Shown in pieces: positions 53,453 through 61,738 of a DNA stretch of 64,000 bases. The position numbers and the translations under genes are program-made. The DNA is taken from assembly GCF_000719775.1 (NCBI RefSeq), contig NZ_JOHR01000004.1, forward strand, positions 124,001 through 188,000, given 5' to 3'. This DNA comes from Streptomyces sp. NRRL F-5135. GTDB taxonomy: Bacteria; Actinomycetota; Actinomycetes; Streptomycetales; Streptomycetaceae. The notes under the pieces were generated by a model. The model was not told the origin of the DNA. It did no database searches and saw only the letters and a program-made list of their open reading frames with translations. The number at the start of each line of letters is the position of its first letter. Position 1 is the stretch's first letter.

Positions 53453-55330
53453 TCACTCGGCGGCGAACTGGGCGAGCCAGGCCAGCGGGGCGTTCCAGTT
53501 GATCGCCACCTCGTTGGTCGAGTACGAGCCGATGTCGTCGATGTAGCACGCGGCGGGCGCGCAGCCCGGCAGGCGTTCCTGCGCGACCGGGTCCTGAAGG
53601 CCCGCGTTCGGGCCGCCGGCCAGGGAGCCCGCGGGCGGGTTGGGGAGCGAGGCGTCGGCCTGGTGGGCCCAGAAGCGGTGGTGCTGGTTGCGGGACGGCT
53701 GCTCGCCGTAGCCGCTGATGTAGGACTGGCCGAGCGTGTTGCGGCCGAGCAGGTAGTCGAGGGTCTCGATCGCCCCGTCACGGTAGGAGCGGCTGCCGGT
53801 CAGGGCGTACGCGGTCGCCAGCACGACCGCGTTGTTGCCCACCTGGCCGTTCGACCCCCATACGTACGTGGAGGCCGGGATCGGAACCGCGTAGCCCTGC
53901 CCTGACATGACGGCCAGATGGCGGTCGGCCGCCGAGGTCACCGACGCGCGCAGGCGGGCGGTGTCGGCGGCGGGCAGCCCGGTCCTGGCGCCGGCCAGGG
54001 TGAGCCGGCCGAGGGCGGCCGTGTCGGCCCAGCCGAACCCGCCGTCCGTGAAGGCGCCGGCCGAGGTGTGCCAGGGGGAGGAGGTGACGGCGTCCCGGTA
54101 GACCGTCTCGCCGGTCGTCGTGTACAGCTCCGCGGCGGCCCAGTAGAACTCGTCGCTGACCGTGGCGTCGCCGTACGCCCCGCCGCCGGTGCCGTCGGAG
54201 TCCGGGGCCAGCAGATCGGGGTTCGCCTTCGCCGCGGTCCAGGCGCGCCGGGCCGCGTCCAGGCAGCGTGCGGCGAACGCGCCGTCGTACGGGGCGTAGA
54301 CCCGGGCGCACTGGGCTGCGGTGGCCGCCAGGTTGAGGGTGGCCGCGGTCGAGGGCCGGTGCAGTTCGCGCGGCTGGTCGTCGCGCTCGGGCCGGGTGGG
54401 CAGGGCGGTCCACTGCGCGTCGTGCATCTTGTGGAACGCCATGCCCGCCAGCGGCCTGCCCTGCGGTACCTGCATCCGCAGCAGGAAGTCCAGCTCCCAG
54501 CGTGCCTCGTCCAGCACGTCGGGGACCCCGTTGCCGCGCTCGGGAACGCGCAGGGTGGAGTCGCCGAGGGCGCCGTCCGTACCGGCGCGCTTCGCGCGTT
54601 CGAAGGAGTTGACCAGCAGCCAGGTGGAGAGGCCGCCGTTGACGACGTACTTGCCGTGGTCGCCGGCGTCGTACCAGCCGCCCCGCACGTCACGGCGGTA
54701 GTCGCAGACGCCTGCCTGGCAGGGGACGTTCGTGTCGCCCTTGTTGGGCGCCACTCCGAGGTGCCCGGCGGGGCGGGCGTAGGCCGCGCCCGCCAGCGAC
54801 GCCTCGATGGGGATACCGCTGCGCTGCTGGTAGAAGAACGCCATGGCGTCCGAGCGCAGGCCCTCGTACAGCCCCGCGTCGATGTCGAAGGGATGACTGC
54901 TCCGGCCGCCGACGACCAGGGTGAAGCCCCTGCCGGTGCCGGTGTACGAGGAGAAGTCGGCGAGCTGCGTGGCATCCTTCGAGGCCGCGTCGGTGACGGG
55001 ACGGGTGGTGGTGCCGGAGGCGACCACGGCTCCGGCGGCGTTCCGCAGCTGCCAGCCGAACGGCGCCGTGGAGGTGGTGACCACCGTGGCCCGCTTGGGG
55101 CCGTCCGGGAGATAGCCGAGCTGATTGGCGCGTACGGCGGTGGGCTCGGCGGCGACGGGCCCGGCGGCCGGGACGGTTCGGGAGTGGGCCGGCGCCGCGG
55201 CGGAGGGGGCGGTCGCGACGACCGCCACGAGTAAGGCCGCGGACAGCACGGCGGAGGCGGCACGCGCGGTGGGGCGGGCCCGGCGGGAGGACGTCCGGCC
55301 GGGGCGCGGGGGGACGAATGGCATGGGCAT
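53453..55330 (-). CDS. Secreted GH9 endoglucanase/cellulase
   Basis: 625 residues; AAAGGGG precedes the ATG at 55330. A long N-region and signal peptide end near residue 50 ([21 protein letters not shown]). An N-terminal Ig-like domain of cellulases follows ([16 protein letters not shown]: [18 protein letters not shown]), then the GH9 catalytic barrel with [18 protein letters not shown] (catalytic Asp), the NQHHRF/SYSTNE region ([20 protein letters not shown]) bearing the acid Glu, and [18 protein letters not shown]. There is no cellulose-binding module at the end. It is controlled by a CebR box directly upstream. Confidence 0.9.
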   Translation of the reverse strand: MPMPFVPPRPGRTSSRRARPTARAASAVLSAALLVAVVATAPSAAAPAHSRTVPAAGPVAAEPTAVRANQLGYLPDGPKRATVVTTSTAPFGWQLRNAAGAVVASGTTTRPVTDAASKDATQLADFSSYTGTGRGFTLVVGGRSSHPFDIDAGLYEGLRSDAMAFFYQQRSGIPIEASLAGAAYARPAGHLGVAPNKGDTNVPCQAGVCDYRRDVRGGWYDAGDHGKYVVNGGLSTWLLVNSFERAKRAGTDGALGDSTLRVPERGNGVPDVLDEARWELDFLLRMQVPQGRPLAGMAFHKMHDAQWTALPTRPERDDQPRELHRPSTAATLNLAATAAQCARVYAPYDGAFAARCLDAARRAWTAAKANPDLLAPDSDGTGGGAYGDATVSDEFYWAAAELYTTTGETVYRDAVTSSPWHTSAGAFTDGGFGWADTAALGRLTLAGARTGLPAADTARLRASVTSAADRHLAVMSGQGYAVPIPASTYVWGSNGQVGNNAVVLATAYALTGSRSYRDGAIETLDYLLGRNTLGQSYISGYGEQPSRNQHHRFWAHQADASLPNPPAGSLAGGPNAGLQDPVAQERLPGCAPAACYIDDIGSYSTNEVAINWNAPLAWLAQFAAE

Positions 55331-55360
55331 GGGAAGAGCCCCTTTCGCGGAGTGGGGGGT

Positions 55361-55374
55361 TGGGAGCGCTCCCA
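55361..55374 (-). promoter_or_regulatory. CebR box
   Basis: TGGGAGCGCTCCCA is a perfect match to the 14-base CebR operator known in Streptomyces, 31 bases upstream of the GH9 start. CebR releases it when cellobiose or cellotriose is present, so the cellulase should be induced by cello-oligosaccharides. Confidence 0.88.
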
Positions 55375-55436
55375 TGCGGACCATTGCATGGGCACGTCAG
55401 ATCGTCAATCCATCGGGAGGCCGTCGTTCCTCGGCC

Positions 55437-55466
55437 CCGGGACGGTCCCGCACGGGACCGTCCCGG
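55437..55466 (-). terminator. Terminator of the ribokinase gene
   Basis: A perfect 14-bp stem (CCGGGACGGTCCCG with CGGGACCGTCCCGG) and 2-base loop lies 24 bases after the ribokinase stop and separates it from the cellulase promoter. Confidence 0.7.
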
Positions 55467-55489
55467 CCGGTCCGGTCGGTTCGATCGGT

Positions 55490-56437
55490 CTAGCCGGTCC
55501 GATCGGCGGGCCGGGCTCGGGCGGCGTCGAGCGACGCCACCTCCTGAGCCGTCGGGAACGACGCCTGCGCTCCCCGTTTCGTGACCGCCGCGGCACCCAC
55601 CCGGACCGCGTACGCGGCGGCGTCCGACAGCGTGTCACCTGTTCCGAGCCGCCACGCCAGCGCCGCCGTGAACGCGTCGCCGGCCCCGGTCGTGTCCACC
55701 GCGCGCACGGGCACCGCCGGCACCGGCGCCGCCCCACCGCCGTCCGCCACCAGCGCCCCATGCCCGCCCAGGGTGACGACCACCGAGCGGGGGCCGAGCG
55801 CGAGGAGCGCCTTCGCCCAACTCGCGGGGTCGTCGTCCAGCGGCGTTGCCGAGGCGTGTTCGCTCACCACTCGCGCCTCGTGCTCGTTGACGATCAGCGG
55901 GTCGCAGGCCGCCAGAACCTCGGCGGGCAGGCGCGCCGGGGGAGAGGCGTTGAGGACGAAGCGCGTGCCGGAGGGCAGCAGCCGTACCACCTCGGCGACC
56001 GTCTCCAGGGGGATCTCCAGTTGTGCCGAGACCACCGGCGCGGACGCCAGCAGCGCCGTCGACTCCCGTACGTCCGCCGGGGACAGCCGTCCGTTGGCGC
56101 CGGGGGAGACCACGATGCTGTTGTCCCCCGAGGGGTCGACGGTGATCAGGGCGACGCCGGTGGGCGCGCCACCCGACCGCACCCAGGAGGTGTCCACACC
56201 GGCGGCCTCCTGGGCATCGCGCAGCAGCCGCCCGTGCGCGTCGTCGCCGAGCCTGGCCAGCAGCGACGTACGGGCGCCGAGGCGAGCGGCTGCCACCGCC
56301 TGGTTGGCGCCCTTGCCGCCCGGGTGCACGGACAGGTCCGAACCGAGCACGGTCTCGCCCGGGCCGGGGCGCCGTTCGACGCCGATCACCAGGTCGGCAT
56401 TGGCCGAGCCCACGACCAGCAGGTCGTAGTCGTACAT
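55490..56437 (-). CDS. rbsK: Ribokinase (PfkB family)
   Basis: 315 residues. PfkB signature 1 (GSDLSVHPGGKGANQAVAAARLG) and signature 2 (DTTGAGDAFTAALAW, with the catalytic Asp), plus N-terminal VVGSANADLVIGVERRP typical of ribokinase. It phosphorylates D-ribose to ribose-5-phosphate. The rest of a ribose operon (rbsABCD, LacI) is absent, so it is a stand-alone gene; other sugar kinases of this family cannot be excluded. GGAAAGAGACAG precedes the ATG. Confidence 0.87.
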   Translation of the reverse strand: MYDYDLLVVGSANADLVIGVERRPGPGETVLGSDLSVHPGGKGANQAVAAARLGARTSLLARLGDDAHGRLLRDAQEAAGVDTSWVRSGGAPTGVALITVDPSGDNSIVVSPGANGRLSPADVRESTALLASAPVVSAQLEIPLETVAEVVRLLPSGTRFVLNASPPARLPAEVLAACDPLIVNEHEARVVSEHASATPLDDDPASWAKALLALGPRSVVVTLGGHGALVADGGGAAPVPAVPVRAVDTTGAGDAFTAALAWRLGTGDTLSDAAAYAVRVGAAAVTKRGAQASFPTAQEVASLDAARARPADRTG

Positions 56438-56868
56438 CGCTGTCTCTTTCCGTCAGGAGGAGGGAAATGCTTCGCCTGGGCCTGACGAGGCGTCAGGAGA
56501 GTGCTCCGGCGCTCTCCGAGGTCACCACCTTGACAGCTGCCCAGTTCCGCAGTTTCTCAGTTCCCCTGGGCCGCTGGGCCGGGGACGCGTACAGCGTGCC
56601 CGTCCCGACCGCCTCCACCCGCTTCCGGTCCGCCGGACCGAAGTGGCTCTGTCGGCGGCCCAGGAAGACGTTCTCGGCACGGCCCGTTCCGGCACCGGGT
56701 CGAACTCCTGCTGGATGGTGCGATGCCGAGACGCTCCTCGTGCCGCGGTGACCCAAAACCGCTCAGGTCTTGTCCGCCTCGTCCGTCGGGTGGGGCAGCA
56801 AGGGGAACAGCCGGGTGATGAGGGCGTGCCGTCGCCGTCGTTCAGGGCTCCAGTGTCCTGACCGCGGT
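56438..56868. other. 431-base intergenic region with paired hairpins
   Basis: No recognised gene. Two adjacent stems occur upstream of ribokinase: CCTGACG/CGTCAGG (56481-56487/56491-56497, triloop AGG) and GGAGAGTGC/GCGCTCTCC (56496-56504/56509-56517). They could be an attenuator or a leader structure for the kinase gene, or a terminator for a lost upstream gene. Reading frames across the rest have mixed composition and may be decayed coding DNA. Confidence 0.35.
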
Positions 56869-57474
56869 CTACGGTCGGGCGGTGCCGGCGACGTCTTCGG
56901 GGCGGCGGGCGGCGGCCCAGGCCGCCTCGATCATCCGGAAGATCTCGTCGAGCGCGGTCTCCGGATCGGCCGCCTCCCGGGCCAGTGAATAGCCGTCGAT
57001 CGCGAACCTCGCGATCGTCCGGCAGGCCGTTGTGGTCTGTGCCAGGTCGGGATCGGCGGCGATGGCCGTTGCCAGCGACTCGGCGTGGCGCAGCCTCATC
57101 GACTCCTCGTACTTCCGCAGGGCGGGCGATTCGTCGATCATGCGCCAGATCGGGGCGGCGCTGTCCGCCGTGCAATGTCGCACCAGGGCCTGGATCTCGC
57201 GGCGCAGCGCGGGGATGAGCGGCTCCTCCCGCGCCCGGTCGGTGACCGCCCGCGTGAGGCGTTGTTCGAAGTTTTCGTCCTGCTCGAACACCAGGGCCTC
57301 TTTGGAGGCGAAGTGGGAGAAGACGGTGGTGACGGCCACGTCGGCCTCGGCGGCCACGTCACGGATCCCCACCGCGTCGTACCCGCGTTCCAGGAAGAGC
57401 CGCAGCGCGGTGTCGGCGATCTTCTGGCGGGTCGCGGCCTTCTTGCGTTCACGGCGTCCGGGCGGCGCGGTCAT
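56869..57474 (-). CDS. TetR family regulator
   Basis: 201 residues; HTH at about 20-55 (ADTALRLFLERGYDAVGIRDVAAEADVAVTTVFSHFASKEAL). Divergent from the NADPH:quinone-type oxidoreductase gene with 70 bases between start codons, so it very likely represses that gene and itself. A palindrome in between is the candidate site. Confidence 0.88.
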   Translation of the reverse strand: MTAPPGRRERKKAATRQKIADTALRLFLERGYDAVGIRDVAAEADVAVTTVFSHFASKEALVFEQDENFEQRLTRAVTDRAREEPLIPALRREIQALVRHCTADSAAPIWRMIDESPALRKYEESMRLRHAESLATAIAADPDLAQTTTACRTIARFAIDGYSLAREAADPETALDEIFRMIEAAWAAARRPEDVAGTARP

Positions 57475-57500
57475 GTCCTGACGCTATCAGATGCAAGAGT

Positions 57501-57528
57501 GAAACCGTTTTGAAAAGCTAACCGTTAG
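57501..57528. promoter_or_regulatory. Candidate TetR operator
   Basis: CTAACCGTTAG (57518-57528, 5-bp arms around one base) and a related GAAACCGTTTT at 57501-57511 share AACCGTT and lie between the divergent TetR and oxidoreductase starts, in locally AT-rich DNA. Confidence 0.45.
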
Positions 57529-57544
57529 TGGTACGTTCGGCCGC

Positions 57545-58438
57545 ATGAAAAAGGTGAGTTTTACCGAGTTCGGCGGGCCGGACGTGCTGCGACTCGTGGA
57601 CGCCGAGGAGCCCCACGCGGGCCCGGGTCAGATACGCATCGCGGTACGGGCGGCGGGCGTGAACCCCGTCGACTGGAGGATCCGTGAAGGCCAGATCCTG
57701 GGGGCCCATCCGGTCGAGTTGCCCTCCGGAGTCGGGCAGGACGCCTCCGGGGTGGTGGACGAGGTCGGCGAAGGTGTCGAAGGAGTCGAGGCCGGCGACC
57801 ACGTGTTCGGCGAGGGCTCGGCCACCTATGCCGAGTTCGCCGTGCTGTCGGCCTGGGCCCGTATGCCCGAAGGTCTGACGTTCGAAGAGGCGGCGGGGTA
57901 CCCCTCGGTGGTGGAGACCGCGCTGCGCGTCATCCGCGAGGTCGGTGTGCGGTCCGGGCAGACGCTGCTGGTCAGCGGTGCGTCCGGGGGAGTCGGATCG
58001 GCGGTGCTGCAGATCGCCCGCGACCGCGGCATCACGGTGATCGGCACGGCCGGGGCCGCGAACCAGGAATATCTGCGGAGCCTGGGCGCCGTCGCCACGA
58101 CGTACGGCGAGGGCTGGGTCGAGCGGGTGCGGCGGCTCGGCCATGTCGACGCGGCTCTCGATCTGGCCGGCTCCGGCGTGATCCGCGAACTCGTCGAGCT
58201 GACCGGGGATCCGCGGAAGGTGATCTCCATCGCCGATCTCGGCGCGCCGGAGTTCGGTGTCCGGTTCTCCGGCGTGGCCGGGAGCGTGCCGGAGGCGCTC
58301 GGCGAGGCCGTCGACCTCATTTCGCGGGGAAAACTCCACATCCCGGTCGAGAAGTCGTACACGCTCGCCGAGGCCGCGGCGGCGCATATCGACAGCCATG
58401 CCGGTCACACGCGCGGGCGCCGCGTCCTCGTCGTCTGA
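57545..58438 (+). CDS. NADP-dependent quinone-type oxidoreductase (MDR family)
   Basis: 297 residues of the zinc-free medium-chain dehydrogenase family: VSFTEFGGPDVLRLVDAEEPHAGPGQIRIAVRAAGVNPVDW, the NADPH loop VSGASGGVGSAVLQIARDRG, and a C-terminal SYTLAEAAAAHIDSHAGHTRGRRVLV. Members reduce quinones or reactive enones. There are no zinc ligands. It is divergently transcribed from a TetR that probably senses a toxic substrate. Confidence 0.9.
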   Translation: MKKVSFTEFGGPDVLRLVDAEEPHAGPGQIRIAVRAAGVNPVDWRIREGQILGAHPVELPSGVGQDASGVVDEVGEGVEGVEAGDHVFGEGSATYAEFAVLSAWARMPEGLTFEEAAGYPSVVETALRVIREVGVRSGQTLLVSGASGGVGSAVLQIARDRGITVIGTAGAANQEYLRSLGAVATTYGEGWVERVRRLGHVDAALDLAGSGVIRELVELTGDPRKVISIADLGAPEFGVRFSGVAGSVPEALGEAVDLISRGKLHIPVEKSYTLAEAAAAHIDSHAGHTRGRRVLVV

Positions 58439-58586
58439 AAGCCGGCCGCGCGTCGTCCTCGAGCGTGCCCCGAGCAGGCCCCGAGGCCGAGCGGTATCGC
58501 CGCCCGGTGCTCGCGGACTTCGAACCGGAGCGCCCCTACGACCGCAAGGGCGTCGCTCCCGTTCAGCCCCGCAGGCCGGCCGGAAC

Positions 58587-58940
58587 AGTGGCGACTGGCT
58601 GGAAGCGGACAGCGGGACGGGCGAGGACTGCCTGAACCTGAACGTGTGGGCCCCGGAGCAGCCGGCCGGGGACGCGCTCCCGGTGGCGGTGTACATCTAC
58701 GGGGGCGGATTCGAGTACGGCGCGAACACGCAGATCACCTCGAACGCCTCCGGTCTCGCCGCGTCCGGGCGCGTGGTGAGCGTGTCGATCAACTACCGGC
58801 TCGGCGCCCTGGGCGCGGTTTCACTGTCGCAGTACGGCGGGCGGCTCGCCGAGGCCGGCAACCTCGGCCTCCAGGACGTCATCGCGGCGCCGGCCTGGGT
58901 GAAGCAGAATGACTTCCTCGCCGCACCGGTCGGCGCGTGA
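58587..58940 (+). pseudogene. Carboxylesterase type B fragment
   Basis: About 110 codons match the middle of a type B esterase: GTGEDCLNLNVWAP, LPVAVYIYGGGFEYG (oxyanion loop), VSINYRLGALG and NLGLQDVIAA..WVKQN. It starts without a start codon or N-terminal part and stops right before the FGGDPxNVTVFGESAG nucleophile region, where unrelated DFLAAPVGA and a stop follow. About three quarters of the enzyme is missing. The DNA just before it (58470-58580) reads as another coding-like frame of unknown origin. Confidence 0.7.
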
Positions 58941-58963
58941 ACCGGGGCATGTGCCCGGAGCGT

Positions 58964-59893
58964 TCACAGAGCCGCCGCGGCCTCGCGGTCCGCGAACGCG
59001 GCCGGGGTGAGCCCGGTGCGCCCGCGAAAGAAGCGGCCGAAGTTCGCGGGGTCGCTGAACCCGAGGTGGGCCGCCACGGCACGTGCGTCCCACCCGGCAG
59101 GTCCCAGCAGGCGCCGGGCTTCGAGCAGGCGCCGTTCGTCGATGAGCTCGCGTACGCCCTTGCCGGTGGCGTCGCGGGCGGCGCGGCTGAGGGTGCGGAC
59201 CGAGCAGCCGAGCAGCTCGGCGTAGTCCGCGGCCCGGTGCAGTTCACGGAAGTGCAGCTCCAGGAAGCCCAGGAACCGTCCGTACATGTCACCACGGCCG
59301 GTGCCAGATGTCGTGTCGGCAGGGGTGATGTCGGGGGAGTTGGCGAGGCGCAGCAGCAGTGATTCGAGCAGGCTGCGCCGCAGGGCGTGGTGTGCGTCGA
59401 GGGGGCGGCGCCCGAGAGCACGGTGTTCGTCCAGGAGCTGGAGGGCTGTCTGCTGGAGCCAGGCGGCGTCATCGGCGTGCGGGGTCAGCACGGCGGGGGC
59501 GTCGTGCGCGGTGAGCAGGGCCAGCAGACGGGCCGTGTCGGCGCGCAGCACGTCCGGCTCGAACAGGATGAACGGGCCGCGGGCGTCGCCGGGCGGATGC
59601 CAGCACTGCGCGTGCCCGGGACGCACCCACAGCCACTGGCCCGGCCCGACCGTCCGCGTGACGTGGTCGACGTCGTGCAGCAGCTCACCCTCGGTGACCG
59701 CGATGAGGTAATGGAAGGTGGCGCGGCCCGGCCGGGGCGGGTTCCACGGCCAGTCGTCGTGCTGGGCGAAGAAGTCCTCGACGGTACTCACCTCAAGGCC
59801 GTAGGGAGTACCGACCGGGGGCTGGAAACCGTACAGCGGAACCACGGCCGGTCCGGCCTGCCCGCCCTGTCCGGGGTGTCGCTTGTCGACCAT
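58964..59893 (-). CDS. AraC family regulator
   Basis: 309 residues. The N-terminal cupin-like ligand domain (ATFHYLIAVTEGELLHDVDHVTRTVGPGQWLWVRPGHAQCW) is followed by two HTH motifs at the end (DYAELLGCSVRTLSRAARDATGKGVRELIDERRLLEARRLL; VAAHLGFSDPANFGRFFRGRTGLTPAAF). The ATG at 59893 faces the YjbR genes, 134 bases away, so it is a candidate regulator of them. No good ribosome site; a later start cannot be excluded. Confidence 0.85.
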   Translation of the reverse strand: MVDKRHPGQGGQAGPAVVPLYGFQPPVGTPYGLEVSTVEDFFAQHDDWPWNPPRPGRATFHYLIAVTEGELLHDVDHVTRTVGPGQWLWVRPGHAQCWHPPGDARGPFILFEPDVLRADTARLLALLTAHDAPAVLTPHADDAAWLQQTALQLLDEHRALGRRPLDAHHALRRSLLESLLLRLANSPDITPADTTSGTGRGDMYGRFLGFLELHFRELHRAADYAELLGCSVRTLSRAARDATGKGVRELIDERRLLEARRLLGPAGWDARAVAAHLGFSDPANFGRFFRGRTGLTPAAFADREAAAAL

Positions 59894-60026
59894 CACGTGT
59901 CCGCAACCTACCACCCTTTTTGTCCGCTTCAGGGAAAGGATGGAACGTGCCGCCGCGCCCGCGCAGCCCACCCCGCACGTCCTTCGACGCCCCAGCCCGT
60001 CACCACCCCAAAGAAAGGCGACAGCC

Positions 60027-60428
60027 ATGAACGGATCGACCCTGCACAAGACCGCCACCGACTGCGCGGAGGGACTTCCCGGAACAGCGCTGGAGCATCC
60101 CTTCGGCGACGAATGGGAGGTCTTCAAGGTACGCGGCAAGGTGTTCATGCTGATGACCGAGGTCCCCGGACGGCCCGTCGTGATCCTCAAGGCGGACCCC
60201 GGCGAGGCCCGCGCCCTGCGGGAACAGAACAGCCACATCACCCCCGGCTACCACATGAACAAGAAGCACTGGATCACGCTGGAGGGCGGGGAAGGCGTCG
60301 ACAAGAACCTCGTCGAGGAACTCGTCACCGACTCCTACCTGCTCGTCGTCGCCCACCTGCCCAGGGCCGAGCGGCCCGTCGACCCGCACACCTACGGCAA
60401 CGGCAACAGCAGTCGGGGGGCCCGGTGA
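60027..60428 (+). CDS. MmcQ/YjbR family protein (1)
   Basis: 133 residues with the family pattern GTALEHPFGDEWEVFKVRGKVFMLM, VILKADPGEARALREQ and ITPGYHMNKKHWITL. These small proteins have a CyaY-like fold and may bind DNA; function unproven. AAAGG precedes the ATG. Overlaps a second copy (GTGA). Confidence 0.88.
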   Translation: MNGSTLHKTATDCAEGLPGTALEHPFGDEWEVFKVRGKVFMLMTEVPGRPVVILKADPGEARALREQNSHITPGYHMNKKHWITLEGGEGVDKNLVEELVTDSYLLVVAHLPRAERPVDPHTYGNGNSSRGAR

Positions 60429-60793
60429 GCGCGGCCGGCGACCGGCTCCAGGGCACCGCCCGCCAGACGGCCCTCGCCCTCCAGGGCGTCAGCCACGGGT
60501 ACCCCTTCACCTCTTCACTCGACGTGTACAAGGTCGCGGGCAAGGTCTTCCTGATCGTCACCGACGCCCCGGACGAGCAGATCATCACGGTCAAGTGCGA
60601 ACCTGAACTCGCCCGTGCGCACGTACACGCCCACGCCACGATCACACCGGGCCGTTACCTCGACAAACGGCACTGGATCTCGCTCGGCCCCGGCCCGGGC
60701 ATCACCAAGCGACTGGTCACCGACGCGGTCGAGCATTCCTACGACCTGGTCGTCGAGGGAACTGCCGGGACGCGACGGGGCGGGGCCCGATGA
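60425..60793 (+). CDS. MmcQ/YjbR family protein (2)
   Basis: 122 residues, paralogous to the previous gene (GYPFTSSLDVYKVAGKVFLIV, ITVKCEPELARAHV, ITPGRYLDKRHWISL). Start GTG overlaps the upstream stop. A rarA fragment follows 91 bases later in the same direction. Confidence 0.87.
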   Translation: MSAAGDRLQGTARQTALALQGVSHGYPFTSSLDVYKVAGKVFLIVTDAPDEQIITVKCEPELARAHVHAHATITPGRYLDKRHWISLGPGPGITKRLVTDAVEHSYDLVVEGTAGTRRGGAR

Positions 60794-60884
60794 GCCCCGC
60801 GCGCGACTGACCCCTCGCCCGTCGCCGCCCCGGGCGAGGCCCGCCGCATCCGCACATCTCCGCCTCCCACCACCCGAGAGACCG

Positions 60885-61652
60885 ATGGAACCGACCGAAG
60901 CGACCCTGCCGCTCTTCGACGAGGAGCCCACCCGGCCACTCGCCGACCGCCCGCGCCCCACACAGCTGGAAGACGTCGTCGGACAGGACCACATCCTGGC
61001 CCCGGACGCCCCGCTGGGCCGCATGGTCGCCCAGCGGCGCCTCGGCTCCGCCATCCTGTGGGGCCCGCCCGGCGTCGGCAAAACGACCATCGCCCGGCTC
61101 CTCGCGCACGGCAGCAACCTGGCCTTCGAACCGGTATCGGCCACCTTCTCCGGCGTGGCCGATCTGCGGAAGGTCTTCGTCGCCGCCCGCGGCCGACGTG
61201 GCATCGGCCAGGGCACCCTGCTGTTCGTCGACGAGATCCACCGCTTCAACCGCGCCCAGCGGGACAGCTTCCTGCCCTACGTCGAGGACGGCACGGTCAC
61301 CCTGATCGGTGCCACCACGGAGAACCCGAGCTTCGAACTCAACGGGGCCCTGCTCTCCCGCACCCAGGTCCTCGTCCTCAAACGTCTCGACGAAGCCGCG
61401 CTGTCCACGCTGCTCGACCGCGCCGAGCAGCTCACCGGCCGCCAACTGCCCCTGGACGGCGACGCCCGTCGCGCCCTGATCGCCCTGGCCGACGGCGACG
61501 GCCGCTATCTCTCGGCGAGTGCGGCCGTGATGCGCCGGCGGTCCTGCTGGCATGGAGCCCAGTATTGCCTTCGCCGTCATTCATTGCAACGCTTCATTGC
61601 GTTCGGCTTCAGCGTCATTGCATCAATTTTCCGGCATTTACCTGGGGAGTAG
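60885..61652 (+). pseudogene. RarA/MgsA AAA+ ATPase, truncated
   Basis: From MEPTEATLPLFDEEPTRPLADRPRP the frame matches replication-associated recombination protein A: Walker A WGPPGVGKTTIARLLA, Walker B LLFVDEIHRFNRAQRDSFLP, sensor GATTENPSFELNGALLSR. The wording (EDVVGQDHIL, SGVADLRKVFVAAR) is that of proteobacterial RarA rather than the usual actinobacterial form. Homology ends at ALADGDGRYL near 61515. The last 45 codons are AT-richer intergenic-type DNA, and the lid and tetramerisation domains (about 200 residues) are missing. Confidence 0.75.
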
Positions 61653-61664
61653 TTATTCTTCCGA

Positions 61665-61694
61665 TTGACAGCCGTTCTGAACGCAACGTAGCTT
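61665..61694 (+). promoter_or_regulatory. Promoter of the P450 gene
   Basis: TTGACA (61665-61670), an 18-base spacer and TAGCTT (61689-61694) resemble a vegetative promoter, in a stretch clearly richer in A/T than the rest of the window, about 45 bases before the P450 start. Confidence 0.5.
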
Positions 61695-61738
61695 TCGAGC
61701 GTCGTAAAACGCGTACTATCGCGAGATGAGGAATGGCC

